Shown: positions 52,236 through 61,788, counted from the first letter of the stretch. The stretch is 64,000 bases of DNA from a bacterium (GCA_021790935.1 JAJYFL010000004.1:155142-219141); one strand, 5' to 3'. Translations and numbers: made by a program. The notes: generated by a model from the sequence alone, not told the origin.

Positions 52236-53056
52236 GCGATCCCCATGTTGTACTCGGGTCCTGGCTGTTCGAGTATCGACGGCCGCTCCACGACGAAGAC
52301 CCGATGGCGACGAACCGCGCGCAGCGATCTCCACGGTTCGCGATAGAGAACGGCGGGAAGATCCGCCGCCTTCACGGTGACGATCGCGTCGGGCTGCAAT
52401 TCGAGAAGGGCCTCAGCGCTGTACTGCCCCCAGGGCGCGGGAAGCGCCGTCACCGCGTTCTCTCCACCGGCTAGCCGAATCAGCGTCGACACGTAGGAGC
52501 CGGGCCCGGCCGTCCAGATCGGCTCCGACTGCAGCACCACAAAGACGCGCGGCCGGCGGCGAAAGTGCTCGGAGGCTTGGATGCGGCGCGTCCGGCCGCG
52601 CAGGCGCGCGATGAGCCGGCGAGCGCTCTCGCGGTGCCCGCTGAGCGCCCCCAACTCCTCGATGTCGCGGAAGATATCTAGGTAGGTATCGTCTTTGAAG
52701 AAACGCGTAGGAACGCCGGCCTCGCGAAGCGACTGCGTTAGGCGCGCCTGGGCGGCGATTCCAACCACCACATCGGGTTTCAGCGCGACGATGCGCTCCG
52801 CGTCGATGCCGACGGCATCCCCGACGCGCGGCACGTTCTTCGCGCACGGGATGCTCGCGCTGTAGGCGGAGACGCCGACGATCTGGCGGCCGGCACCGAT
52901 CGCGCAGAGATCGGCCGTCAACGAGGGGACGAGCGATACGATACGATGGGCGGTCGCGGGCACGCGCGGTGCGCGGGCGCCGCTGCAGGCGGCCAACGCC
53001 ATCGCAGCAGCGGCGACGGCCACGATCCGTAGAGCGAGCGCGGAGTGGTTACGCAA
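52199..53056 (-). CDS. btuF: cobalamin ABC transporter substrate-binding lipoprotein
   Basis: The 285-aa protein starts with TTG 53056; signal peptide and lipobox MALAAC put the acylated Cys near residue 25. The class III binding-protein fold is clear: RIVSLVPSLTADLCAIGAGR, then ERIVALKPDVVVGIAAQARL and FKDDTYLDIFRDIEELGALS. It delivers cobalamin (or a related corrinoid) to BtuC. It is transcribed away from the riboswitch-controlled btuB-btuC-btuD, sharing the intergenic region. Confidence 0.88.
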   Translation of the reverse strand: MRNHSALALRIVAVAAAAMALAACSGARAPRVPATAHRIVSLVPSLTADLCAIGAGRQIVGVSAYSASIPCAKNVPRVGDAVGIDAERIVALKPDVVVGIAAQARLTQSLREAGVPTRFFKDDTYLDIFRDIEELGALSGHRESARRLIARLRGRTRRIQASEHFRRRPRVFVVLQSEPIWTAGPGSYVSTLIRLAGGENAVTALPAPWGQYSAEALLELQPDAIVTVKAADLPAVLYREPWRSLRAVRRHRVFVVERPSILEQPGPEYNMGIAWLVAHLRPLAR

Positions 53057-53084
53057 GGCTTCTGGCTGTTCCGGAGACCAGGAA

Positions 53085-53249
53085 CGCCGGCCTGCACCTG
53101 CGTAAAGAGTCCCTTCGCGTCTGCGCGGGGAAGCCGGTGGGAAACCGGCACGGTCGCGCCACTGTAAGCGGGGAGCCGCCCGACGTCACTGCCGCAAGAG
53201 CGGCGGGAAGACCCGGGCAAACGGGCTATGATCCGCGAGTCAGGACATC
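53085..53249 (+). promoter_or_regulatory. cobalamin riboswitch
   Basis: The conserved core occurs in order: AAGCCGGTGGGAAACCGGCA (53131-53150), CGGTCGCGCCACTGTAAGCG (53151-53170), GGGAGCCGCC, a GC-rich stem, and the closing GATCCGCGAGTCAGGAC (53231-53247). The plus strand places it in the leader of the TonB receptor gene, 50 nt before its GTG. It represses uptake genes when adenosylcobalamin is plentiful. Confidence 0.93.
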
Positions 53250-53297
53250 CTAGCAGACGACGTGCATTCCGCCTCGCGTTCAAGGAAGGATTTGCTT

Positions 53298-55229
53298 GTG
53301 ACCCTACGCGTCTTCACGCGTGCGCTCTGCGCCGTATTTTTCGTTCTATTAGCCTTCTCAATGGCTGCCGGCACGGTTGCCGCGCAGCCGGCACCGTCTC
53401 CGTCTGCATCCCCCTCGCCGGCACCGCTACGAGAGATCGCCCACGTCTTCACCAGCGACCGCGCGACCGAGAGGCTCGCGGGCGCGGCCCGAACGACCTA
53501 CGTCGTGACCAAGCAAGAGATAATCCGCCACGGCTACCAGACCGTTGGGGAGGCCATTGCATCGCTACCGGGCGTGAACCTCGTTCGCTACGGCGCCTTC
53601 GGCGCTTCGGCGAATTTCGGCATACGTGGTAGTTCGAGCTCGCAGGTGCTCGTGCTCGTCAACGGCATGCCGGTAGCCGGCGCCGAGATCGATAACGTCG
53701 ATTTGGAGATCCTCCCAACCAGCGGCGTCGCACGCATCGAGGTCGTCGAGGGGGGCGGCTCGACCCTCTACGGCTCGGGCTCCATCGGCGGCATCGTCAA
53801 CATCATCACGACGCCCGGTGCGCGCCGCACCTTCGCTGCCATATCTTCCGGTTCGTTCGACACGCATTCGCTCGACGTCGAGACCAAGTACGTCTCCTTC
53901 GTGCGCACGATCGCGCGCAACGACTTCGCGCTTCCCAACGGCACCACGCGCCCGAACGACGACAGCGAACTAACCGCCGCACGCTTCACGCTTCATCGCC
54001 GGCTCGGCGGAGTCGAAGCGACGTTCGCCGGCGGCATATCGGCTCAGCACCTGGGCGTGCCCGGTCCGGATGGTTACATCTCGCCGACCAGCCGCGAAAA
54101 CACCGTCGACAAGGACGTCCTACTCGCCTTTGCCCGCCGCACGGCGCACGCGGCGTCGACGCTGGATTTTAGCGCAACGGCGCTGCAGACCGCCTACACC
54201 TGCGACACGCCCGTCGACCCGAGCTGCTTCAACAGTTACCTCGGTGCGGGAGCGCCGCCGTTCGCGCAGCTGCTCTCGGAGGGCCGCGTGCAAGCGAGCC
54301 TGCGCAACGTGGTTTCAAACGGGCGATCGCGCACGATCTACGGCTTCGATCTCGCGCGCGACGTCGCGCGCGTAGACGACGGCATCGATCCGCTCGCGAT
54401 CCATGCGTTCTCGCAGACCGCGGCGTACGTTCAGCAAAATTGGCTGCTCGGGAGCGGCGCGAGCTTCTATGCCGGCGTGCGCGGCGAACGAGACGGCACC
54501 CAAGGCGGCGCGGTCTCGCCTTCGATAGGAGGCATCGTGCGCCTGTCGTCTGCCCTGACGCTCAAGGCCAACGCGGCGACCGCCTTCCGCGCGCCGACCG
54601 CCGTCGATCTCTACTACCCGGGCTTTAGCAACCCCGCGCTGCAGGACGAGCGCACGCGGGTCGGCGACGTCTCGCTGCTCGACTCGACGCTGCTTGGCGG
54701 GGCGTCGCTGACGTGGTTCGACACGAGCGGAACCAATCTCATCGTCCTCGATGCGAACTACGTTCCGCGCAACGTCGGCCACGCCTCGATCGCCGGCTTG
54801 ACGTTCGCCGTGCGCACCGTACCGCTCCACCGCGTCTACGCCGCGTTGAACGTCACCAACCTCTACCGCGCGCAAGATCTCGGCACCAATCCGAGCACCG
54901 ACATCTACGCCGGTCAGCGCCTCCCCGGGCGCGGCCCGGTCTTTGCGAGCAATCTCGAGATCGGTTACATTGGAAAACCACGCGCGGCGCTGCACGGCGC
55001 GGGCGTAACGATTCATACGTCGGGGCAGCGTGGATACGTCGACCCGACGCAGCCGCTCTTCGATCAGCCGGTAGCTTTCAGCTCGATCGACGCGTTCGCG
55101 CGCTTTCGGCTGGCGCCGAGCATGCTGCTGACGCTGCGGGGGTACGATCTCGGCAACGAACGGTACGGCGAGATCGGCGGTTATCCGATGCCCGGGCGCT
55201 CGTTCGCGCTCGAACTGAGCGATCGGTAG
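53298..55229 (+). CDS. btuB: TonB-dependent receptor, BtuB-like
   Basis: This 643-aa outer-membrane receptor imports cobalamin using TonB energy. GTG 53298 is chosen because GGAAGGA precedes it by 7 nt; the frame is open upstream, inside the riboswitch end. The signal peptide is followed by a Pro/Ser-rich linker, then a plug domain (ARTTYVVTKQEIIRHGYQTV, FGIRGSSSSQVLVLVNGMPV, EVVEGGGSTLYGSGSIGGIV) and a 22-strand-type barrel. The barrel ends in a short hydrophobic strand (GRSFALELSDR). Riboswitch leader and btuC/btuD downstream fix the substrate. Confidence 0.9.
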   Translation: MTLRVFTRALCAVFFVLLAFSMAAGTVAAQPAPSPSASPSPAPLREIAHVFTSDRATERLAGAARTTYVVTKQEIIRHGYQTVGEAIASLPGVNLVRYGAFGASANFGIRGSSSSQVLVLVNGMPVAGAEIDNVDLEILPTSGVARIEVVEGGGSTLYGSGSIGGIVNIITTPGARRTFAAISSGSFDTHSLDVETKYVSFVRTIARNDFALPNGTTRPNDDSELTAARFTLHRRLGGVEATFAGGISAQHLGVPGPDGYISPTSRENTVDKDVLLAFARRTAHAASTLDFSATALQTAYTCDTPVDPSCFNSYLGAGAPPFAQLLSEGRVQASLRNVVSNGRSRTIYGFDLARDVARVDDGIDPLAIHAFSQTAAYVQQNWLLGSGASFYAGVRGERDGTQGGAVSPSIGGIVRLSSALTLKANAATAFRAPTAVDLYYPGFSNPALQDERTRVGDVSLLDSTLLGGASLTWFDTSGTNLIVLDANYVPRNVGHASIAGLTFAVRTVPLHRVYAALNVTNLYRAQDLGTNPSTDIYAGQRLPGRGPVFASNLEIGYIGKPRAALHGAGVTIHTSGQRGYVDPTQPLFDQPVAFSSIDAFARFRLAPSMLLTLRGYDLGNERYGEIGGYPMPGRSFALELSDR

Positions 55230-55230
55230 C

Positions 55231-56214
55231 GTGGCCGCCCGGCTGGCAGCTCTCGCGCTCGTCGCGCTGCTCGCGATGCTCGTCGGCCTGCTGGTCGGCG
55301 GCGTACCGCTACCGCTCGCAACCGTTCTCGCAGCGCTCGCACACCCGCATACCCTTGGCGATGCGGGTACCATCGTCTGGGCCATCCGGCTGCCGCGCGT
55401 CTGCGTCGCGGCTACGGTCGGTGCGTCGCTGGCGATCTCGGGCGCGCTCCTTCAAGGCATGCTGCGCAACCCAATCGTCGATCCCTACCTTACCGGCGTG
55501 AGCGCGGGCGCGGCCGCGGCGATCGCCATCTGCGTCGTGCTCGGCGTCACGCTTGCGCTGCTTCCCGCGATCGGTTTCGCGGCCGGAATCGCGACCGCGC
55601 TCGTGGTCGCCGCGCTCGCGCGCCGCGGCACCGGCATCGACGTCAATCGCCTGATCCTAGCCGGCATATCACTCTCGGCGCTCTTCTCCGCCGTCATCGC
55701 GATCGTGCTGACGCGGGCACAGGCGAGCGGTTACGCTTCCGCGATCCTCTCGTGGCTCGCCGGATCGATGGCCGGCCGCGGATGGCACGAGCTCGCTTTC
55801 GCGTTGCCGTATGCGCTCGGCGGCCTGCTGCTCGCGCTGCTCGCCGTCCCCGCGCTCAACGCACTGCGTTTGGGCGACACGCGCGCCGCCGCGATCGGCG
55901 TCGACGTCGACCGCGCGCAGTGGACGATATTGGCGGCGGCGTCGCTGCTGACCGCCAGCGCCGTCTCGCTCTCCGGCATGGTCGGCTTCGTCGGCCTGAT
56001 CGTGCCGCACATCGCTCGCCGCGTCGTCGGGTCGGACGCGCGGCGGCTCATCGCCGCGTCGGTGCTGCTCGGTGCGGCGCTGACCGTCCTCGCCGACGCC
56101 GCCGCCCGCACGCTCTTCGCACCCGCCGAGCTCCCGGTCGGCGTGCTGCTGGCGTTCATCGGCGTACCGGCGTTTCTCTATCTCTACCTGCGCGGCGGAA
56201 GGCAGTTCGCGTGA
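55231..56214 (+). CDS. btuC: cobalamin ABC transporter permease
   Basis: The 327-aa FecCD-family permease has about ten helices. Family marks: RLPRVCVAATVGASLAISGA, LQGMLRNPIVDPYLTGVSAG, and SLSGMVGFVGLIVPHIARRV near residue 245 (the coupling helix region). GTG 55231 begins one nucleotide after the receptor stop. It overlaps the ATPase gene as GTGA. Confidence 0.93.
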   Translation: MAARLAALALVALLAMLVGLLVGGVPLPLATVLAALAHPHTLGDAGTIVWAIRLPRVCVAATVGASLAISGALLQGMLRNPIVDPYLTGVSAGAAAAIAICVVLGVTLALLPAIGFAAGIATALVVAALARRGTGIDVNRLILAGISLSALFSAVIAIVLTRAQASGYASAILSWLAGSMAGRGWHELAFALPYALGGLLLALLAVPALNALRLGDTRAAAIGVDVDRAQWTILAAASLLTASAVSLSGMVGFVGLIVPHIARRVVGSDARRLIAASVLLGAALTVLADAAARTLFAPAELPVGVLLAFIGVPAFLYLYLRGGRQFA

Positions 56215-57005
56215 TCCAGGCGCGCGAGCTGCGCGTGAGAGCCGGCACGCGCACGCTGTTGGAAGGCGTGAACTTCGACGTGCGGGAGCGCGAGTTCGTG
56301 GCGGTACTCGGGCCCAACGGCGCCGGCAAGACGACGCTGCTGCGCGCGATCGCCGGTACGGGGGACTTCGCAGGCGGCACGCTGCGGGTCGGCGGCCGCC
56401 CGATCGAATCGCTGGGCGCGAACGAGCGCGCGCGGACGATTGCATACATGGCGAGCGACGACGCGTTCGCCGAGAACATGTGCGTGCGCGACGTAGTCGC
56501 AATGGGCCGCTACAGCTTCCATCACTGGTGGCAATGGCACGAAGAGCCGCGCGACCGCGAGGCCGTCGATGCGGCGCTGCGGGCCGTAGGGATGGAACTC
56601 TTCGCGGACCGGGCGTTCCCGACGCTCTCGACCGGCGAGCGCCAGCGCATCTGGCTGGCGCTAGGGCTCGCCCAGGAGGCACCGTTGCTCTTGCTCGACG
56701 AGCCTACGAGCCACCTCGATATCCGGGTCGGGCACGAGATCCTCGAACTGCTGCGCCATCGCGTTGCCGCGGGAAAGACGGTCGTCTGCGCGCTTCACGA
56801 TCTCAACGAAGCCGCCGCGTATGCCGACCGCATCATGCTCTTAGGGTGCGGGCGGATGCTCGCCTTCGACCCGCCGGAACTACTGCTACGCTCCCCGCTG
56901 CTCGAGGATGCGTACGGAATACCGATGGAGGCGGTCGCCGCACCGTCGGGCATCCTGCGCGTCTTTCCGCGCGTCACCAATCGTCGGAGTCGCTGCTCCT
57001 CGTGA
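56211..57005 (+). CDS. btuD: cobalamin ABC transporter ATP-binding protein
   Basis: The 264-aa ATPase has Walker A GPNGAGKTTLL, an ABC signature LSTGERQR (LSGGQ variant), Walker B LLLLDEPTSHLD and the switch His in CALHDL. It powers corrinoid import with BtuC and BtuF. GTG 56211 overlaps the btuC stop. Its last 32 bp overlap the convergent small secreted-protein gene. Confidence 0.93.
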   Translation: MIQARELRVRAGTRTLLEGVNFDVREREFVAVLGPNGAGKTTLLRAIAGTGDFAGGTLRVGGRPIESLGANERARTIAYMASDDAFAENMCVRDVVAMGRYSFHHWWQWHEEPRDREAVDAALRAVGMELFADRAFPTLSTGERQRIWLALGLAQEAPLLLLDEPTSHLDIRVGHEILELLRHRVAAGKTVVCALHDLNEAAAYADRIMLLGCGRMLAFDPPELLLRSPLLEDAYGIPMEAVAAPSGILRVFPRVTNRRSRCSS

Positions 57006-57378
57006 AGATGTCGGAGGACTTCACCCAACCGTAGCGCCCGCGATAGCGCCCGCTGGTGATGCGAATGGCAATCGCGTCGTCCGTAGCGAAGTGGTATCTT
57101 GCATGGACGACCCCCGGCTCGCAGCGCTCCACGACGGCATACGTCCCCGGATGGGCCAGCATCGCATGCGGCATGAGCGAGGATATCGCGGCAACCGAAT
57201 CGGCCGAGTACTCGACCAAGCGCAGCTTCGAATCCCAGACGAGTACGTCGGGATCTTCCGCCGGCCCAAAGAGGCGGACGTGCTGATCTCGGCTCACGCT
57301 GCAGTTCGCGGCTGCCGCGGGCGCGCCGAGCGCGGCCAGCAACCCGAGCGCTAGCGCCGGCAGCAGCAGGTTACGCAT
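56974..57378 (-). CDS. small secreted protein, SH3-like (134 aa)
   Basis: ATG 57378 gives a signal peptide (MRNLLLPALALGLLAALGAP) and a mature part of about 110 residues with two Cys (ANCSV and VERCEPG) likely forming a disulfide. The C-terminal strands (AIRITSGRYRGRYGWVKSSD) resemble an SH3b-type fold. It overlaps the phosphatase gene upstream by 8 bp on the same strand, so both are one unit. Function unknown. Confidence 0.6.
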   Translation of the reverse strand: MRNLLLPALALGLLAALGAPAAAANCSVSRDQHVRLFGPAEDPDVLVWDSKLRLVEYSADSVAAISSLMPHAMLAHPGTYAVVERCEPGVVHARYHFATDDAIAIRITSGRYRGRYGWVKSSDIFTRSSDSDDW

Positions 57379-58798
57379 CGCCACCGTCGGCAGGCGGTTC
57401 GATGACGCGGATGACGAGGACGGCGAGATCGTCGCGCAAGGCGTCACCGCTGCGAACGCGCACTTGCGCCACCAAGCCGTCGGCAAGCAGCTGCGGGTCC
57501 CAGCTGCCGCGCTCGATCAAACGCATCGCGCCATCGGCTTCGAGCAACGCGCCGCGCGCATCGCGCGCCTCGGTCAGCCCGTCGGTTGCCAGCACGATCA
57601 TGTCACCATCTCCGAGGTTTAGCGTCTTTGTCTCGAACTTCTCCTCCATCACTCCCAGCACCGGGCCCGTAACCGCAAGCTGCCGCACGCCATCTTGTGC
57701 GCGGCGGACGTACGCCACATCGTGCCCCGCACTGGCGTACTCCAAACGCAACGTCTGGGTATCGAGCATCCCGACGAACATCGAAACGAACATATACGGA
57801 TCGTTTACCGTGCGCGGGAACGCCGTATTGAACTCCTGCAGGATGAAACCCGGATCGCTGCGGCGCAGCGCGATGCCGCGAATCGTGAACTTGATGAAGG
57901 CGGTCAGGACGGCGGCATCGACGCCCTTGCCGCTGACGTCGGCGATGAGCAGCAGGGCCATGCGATCGGAGAGCTGGTAGACGTCGAAGACGTCTCCCCC
58001 TACGGCCAAATGGCTACTGGCTGCGCCGTAAGCGCTGCCCACCTTGCAGCGTGGCAGGGGAACGTGTTCGCTGCGGAATGCGCGCTGCAACGTTTGCGTC
58101 GTCATGCGCTCCTCGTCCAGTTCGCGGTTGAGGCGCGAGCGGTAGACGTTAAACAGTATGGCTAGCAGACCAAACGCGACCAGCCAAAACAGGCGCACGT
58201 ACAGCGATTGGTTGATCTGCTCTTGGGTTTGGCGGCCCACGGCGCGGCTACGGCGGTCGAGCAACGCCTCGATGGCAAGCGCGTCCTTGGTCTCTTCGTC
58301 GAGCAGGATCTTACCGCGCTTGTCGATCTCGCGCGGGTGGAGCCCCGGATGCCGCAGGAGCGGCTGCGCTACTTCCTGATGCCAGTCCCGGTGCGCGAGC
58401 TCGTAGTCCGCCAGCGCACCTTGCGCCTCTTGGAGGTGTTCGCGGTCGAGTTCGCTCTGCAGCAACCGCACTTTGCTTTCGAACTCGAGTTTGGACGCCT
58501 GATACGCATCCAGGTACGCAGGGTCGTGCGTGATAACGAATTTAGCAATGTAATTCTCCTCGTCGAGCTGCAGTTTGAGCGTCTCTTCGAGGGTCAGTTG
58601 CCCTTGCTGGATTTGCGTCTCGCGCTGGAACGAATCTTTGATCTGCTGGCGCGTCGCAAGCGCTCCGGTGACCGCTATCGCGAGCGCGAAGAACAGAATC
58701 GCCGTAGCGGTGAGGGTGCCCCTCCCGCGCTGCACCTCTTGGAGTACTCGCGAGCGCAAACGCTTCACGCGCCCATCCTCGGTATTCGGCCTCGCCAA
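57371..58798 (-). CDS. CHASE3-like sensor with SpoIIE/PP2C-type phosphatase domain
   Basis: This 475-aa membrane protein has one helix near 30-50, an extracytoplasmic helical CHASE3-like sensor (about 52-205), a second helix (about 208-228), a short coil, and a SpoIIE/RsbU-type serine phosphatase (about 245-465). Metal-binding motifs are seen in AVGGDVFDVYQLSDRMALLL, IADVSGKGVDAAV, and ATDGLTEARDA, followed by DDLAVLVIRV. Such proteins dephosphorylate anti-sigma-factor antagonists in partner-switching. No antagonist or anti-sigma gene lies nearby. Confidence 0.85.
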   Translation of the reverse strand: MARPNTEDGRVKRLRSRVLQEVQRGRGTLTATAILFFALAIAVTGALATRQQIKDSFQRETQIQQGQLTLEETLKLQLDEENYIAKFVITHDPAYLDAYQASKLEFESKVRLLQSELDREHLQEAQGALADYELAHRDWHQEVAQPLLRHPGLHPREIDKRGKILLDEETKDALAIEALLDRRSRAVGRQTQEQINQSLYVRLFWLVAFGLLAILFNVYRSRLNRELDEERMTTQTLQRAFRSEHVPLPRCKVGSAYGAASSHLAVGGDVFDVYQLSDRMALLLIADVSGKGVDAAVLTAFIKFTIRGIALRRSDPGFILQEFNTAFPRTVNDPYMFVSMFVGMLDTQTLRLEYASAGHDVAYVRRAQDGVRQLAVTGPVLGVMEEKFETKTLNLGDGDMIVLATDGLTEARDARGALLEADGAMRLIERGSWDPQLLADGLVAQVRVRSGDALRDDLAVLVIRVIEPPADGGDA

Positions 58799-58855
58799 GC
58801 CTCAGACACGGCACATATCATAGGGGGAAACAACCAAACCTCCGAAGCGTGCTTT

Positions 58856-60205
58856 ATGCAGACGCAGTTGAATACGGCTATCTTCAAGAGTTACGACGTC
58901 CGCGGGATTTATCCGTCAGAGCTCAACGAGGCCGTGGCGTACCGGATCGGCCGGTGCTTCGTGCCGTTGCTCTCCGCGAAAACCGTCGCGGTGGGCCGCG
59001 ACATGCGCCCTTCCGGAACGGCGCTCTTCGAGGCATTTGCCGCAGGCGCGACGCAAGCGGGTGCGGATGTGCTGGACGTCGGGCTGGTCTCCACCGACGC
59101 CCTGTATTTCGCAGTAGGGAACTACGCGCTCGACGGCGGCGTCATGATCACCGCATCGCACAACCCCGCCAAGTACAACGGCTTGAAATTCGTGCGCGAC
59201 CAAGCGCAGGCGATCTCGCTCGAGACGGGCCTCTCGAAGATCCGCGATGAGGTCGCCTCCGGTACGCTTCCACCCAAGGCCGAGCGGCCCGGCAGGACGA
59301 TCGCCAAGCATATCCTCGACGATTTTGCGAAGCACTGTCTCTCCTTCATCGATCCCACGCAGATCAAACCGTTCAAAATCGCTATCGATGCGGGTAACGG
59401 AATGGCCGGCGAAACCGTCCCATACGTCTTCAAACATCTCCCGTGCGAGATCGTCCCGCTCTACTTCCAGCTGGACGGTAACTTTCCAAACCACCCCGCT
59501 AGCCCGATCGAGCCGGAGAACATGGTCGATCTACAAGCTGCCGTGATCGAGCACCGGTGCGATCTTGGCGTTGCGTTCGACGGAGATGCCGACCGTATGT
59601 TCATCGTCGACGAGAAAGGCGCCCTGGTCGACGGCAGCACGGTGACGGCGCTGGTCGCGATCAACGCGCTCGAGCACTATCCGGGAAGCCGCATCCTCTA
59701 TAACCTGATCTGCAGCCGCAGCGTCCCGGAGATCGTCGAAAGGCACGGGGGTACGCCGATTCGCTCGCAAGTCGGGCACTCGCTCATCAAGAAAACGATG
59801 CGCGAGCTCGACGTCGTCTTCGGCGGCGAGCATAGCGGGCATTTTTACTTCAAGAACAACTGGTACGCGGATTCGGGCATGATCGCGCTCATGGCTTGCC
59901 TCGAGGTCTTCTCGAAGTCCGGCCAACCGGTGAGCCGGACGATCGCGCCGATCGATACACGCTTTCGGTCCGGCGAGATCAACACCGAGGTGGCGGATGC
60001 TCGCGCGAAGATGAAGGAGATCGAAGGCTACTACAAGGATGCGCAGATCGATCGCCTCGACGGCGTGACCATCTCGTACCCCGATTGGTGGATGAATCTT
60101 CGCCCTTCGAATACCGAGCCGCTCCTCCGTTTGAACGTGGAAGGCGATACCAAAGCGCTCATGGAGCGCCATCGCGACGAGGCGCTGAACCTGATCCGCA
60201 GCTGA
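58856..60205 (+). CDS. manB: phosphomannomutase/phosphoglucomutase
   Basis: The 449-aa alpha-D-phosphohexomutase interconverts hexose 1- and 6-phosphates for polysaccharide and LPS precursors. The phosphoserine loop is MITASHNPAKYNGLKF, metal loop AFDGDADRMFIVDE, sugar loop GGEHSGHFYF, and phosphate loop RPSNTEPLLRLNVE. The N-terminus IFKSYDVRGIYP is standard. ATG 58856 is the first ATG; the frame is open upstream without support. It is followed by nagA on the same strand. Confidence 0.93.
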   Translation: MQTQLNTAIFKSYDVRGIYPSELNEAVAYRIGRCFVPLLSAKTVAVGRDMRPSGTALFEAFAAGATQAGADVLDVGLVSTDALYFAVGNYALDGGVMITASHNPAKYNGLKFVRDQAQAISLETGLSKIRDEVASGTLPPKAERPGRTIAKHILDDFAKHCLSFIDPTQIKPFKIAIDAGNGMAGETVPYVFKHLPCEIVPLYFQLDGNFPNHPASPIEPENMVDLQAAVIEHRCDLGVAFDGDADRMFIVDEKGALVDGSTVTALVAINALEHYPGSRILYNLICSRSVPEIVERHGGTPIRSQVGHSLIKKTMRELDVVFGGEHSGHFYFKNNWYADSGMIALMACLEVFSKSGQPVSRTIAPIDTRFRSGEINTEVADARAKMKEIEGYYKDAQIDRLDGVTISYPDWWMNLRPSNTEPLLRLNVEGDTKALMERHRDEALNLIRS

Positions 60206-60258
60206 TCCATCGGCGATCTCCTTTCGATGAGGAGACCGCATCCGAGCGGCGAAGCAAC

Positions 60259-61446
60259 TTGGGTTCTCTGAAGGAGGCCACCCCTACGTCTGACCGTTTC
60301 ATTTTGGGTCCCGCCGCGCTTGCGATAGGCGACGGGTCCTCCGTCCACGGGCGCCTCGTCGTCTTGAATGGCCGCATCAGCGAGGTGCTCGCGCCGGATG
60401 GCCCGGCCGACTTCATGCTCGCGCCCGGTACGACGATCGCGCCGGGGCTGATCGACATCCACACCCACGGGGCGGGTCAGTTTCTCTTCAACCGCGACCA
60501 GGGCAACGCCGTACCCGGCGCCGCGGCCGAATACGCCCGCCAAGGTGCGACGGCCTTCGTCGCCGGCGTCATGACCGCACCGTGGGAATCGATGCTGCAC
60601 GCGGCAGGCGAGATCGTGGAAGCCGCGCACAGTTTGGAAGAGTCCGCTCCACTCGGCGCTCGATGCCTCGGCATTCACTTTGAAGGGCCCTTCCTCAACG
60701 CGAAGTTTCGCCGCGTTCATCGCCAAGAGTGGATCATCCCGGCGACGCCCGAGCGCGCGCGCGCGCTCGTCGACGCATGCCGCGGCGGTTGCCTCATCGT
60801 CACGATGGCCCCGGAGATCGACGGCGCCGGCGATGCCGCGCGCCACCTGCTCGAACAGGGCGTCGTCTGTTCGGCGGGCCACACGGGCGCGCGCTATCGC
60901 GAGGGCATGCTCGCCATCGGTCTCGGCTTCCGATCCCTGACCCATGCGTTCAACGCAATGCCGCCGCTGGATCATCGCGATCCGTCGATCCTCGCTGCGT
61001 TCATCCAGGACAAGCGCACCACGGTGCAACTCATCTGCGATGGCAAGCACGTAGCGCCGGTAATGGTCGACATCCTCTATCGCACGCTCGGCGACCGCAT
61101 CGTGTTGGCGACCGACAGCATGCCGGCCGCGGGCCCCGGGTACCGCATCGAGGGCGGCGTGATGCGTGCCGAAGACGGCACCATCGCCGGCAGCGCCCTT
61201 ACCATCGACCGGGCCGTGCGCAACTATATGTCCTACACCGAACTCCCCTTCGCGCGTTCCGTCGCCGCAGCCAGTTACGCGCCGGCCAAACTGCTGGGCT
61301 ACGACAGCGAGATGGGCCGCATCCGTAAAGGCTTGCGCGCGGATCTATCGTTCTGGGACAAGGACTACCGAGTCGTGGGAACGATGGTCGGCGGCACGAT
61401 GGTGCACGGCAAGTGCCTCACGCCGTCAGCGGCACAGGCTAGCTGA
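60259..61446 (+). CDS. nagA: N-acetylglucosamine-6-phosphate deacetylase
   Basis: The amidohydrolase removes acetate from GlcNAc-6-P in amino-sugar recycling. Motifs: LIDIHTHGAGQFLFN (metal HxH; the usual HGxxG form), GIHFEGPFLN (metal Glu), SAGHTGARY, THAFNAMPPLDHRDPS, and ATDSMPAAG (catalytic Asp). The N-terminus is uncertain. TTG 60259 gives 395 aa, but the best Shine-Dalgarno (GAAGGAGG) is downstream of it, where no standard start lies in frame. Confidence 0.88.
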   Translation: MGSLKEATPTSDRFILGPAALAIGDGSSVHGRLVVLNGRISEVLAPDGPADFMLAPGTTIAPGLIDIHTHGAGQFLFNRDQGNAVPGAAAEYARQGATAFVAGVMTAPWESMLHAAGEIVEAAHSLEESAPLGARCLGIHFEGPFLNAKFRRVHRQEWIIPATPERARALVDACRGGCLIVTMAPEIDGAGDAARHLLEQGVVCSAGHTGARYREGMLAIGLGFRSLTHAFNAMPPLDHRDPSILAAFIQDKRTTVQLICDGKHVAPVMVDILYRTLGDRIVLATDSMPAAGPGYRIEGGVMRAEDGTIAGSALTIDRAVRNYMSYTELPFARSVAAASYAPAKLLGYDSEMGRIRKGLRADLSFWDKDYRVVGTMVGGTMVHGKCLTPSAAQAS

Positions 61447-61538
61447 TCGCCTACAAACGCACCTCCACGAGTTCCGAGGCAGCGGCTAGACGAGTCTCCG
61501 TTCCAGAAATCTTCTGCGCTCGATGTAGGCACGTTTGA

Positions 61539-61758
61539 TTATGTGCGCTTTCGCGCAGCCACGTAGGTCAACGCCAGCCATGGCATAAGCGCAAGAAATA
61601 CGACTAGCCAAACTACTTCGACTTTGGGCCGAAGGTAGAGTGACGTAATCGCGATGATTGCGATCGCTGAGTAGAACCAGCGCCGCATCAGCGCGCGCGA
61701 AGACTCTCCGCTTTTCGATTCGACGCCGTCAGCCGGAAACTGCCGAGCGAACCATTCC
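61539..61758 (-). pseudogene. small membrane-protein gene whose start was replaced by the IS end
   Basis: The frame ends with two hydrophobic helices (FYSAIAIIAITSLYL and WLVVFLALMPWLALTYVA). Read upstream it continues into the right end of the TnpB element, whose hairpin adds an artificial N-terminus (MRGRILGLQAGEYVKE). The element thus cut off the native 5' end. An ATG at 61688 could still give a 49-residue two-helix product. No family recognised. Confidence 0.5.
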
Positions 61759-61768
61759 TTGACATACT

Positions 61769-61788
61769 CCCCGGCCTGAAGGCCGAGG
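61769..61788 (-). repeat. right-end hairpin / omega-RNA 3' scaffold
   Basis: CCTCGGCC-TTCA-GGCCGGGG forms an 8-bp stem (one G-T wobble) 17 nt past the tnpB stop. In these elements the omega RNA ends just beyond this hairpin and the following host sequence acts as guide. Confidence 0.6.
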
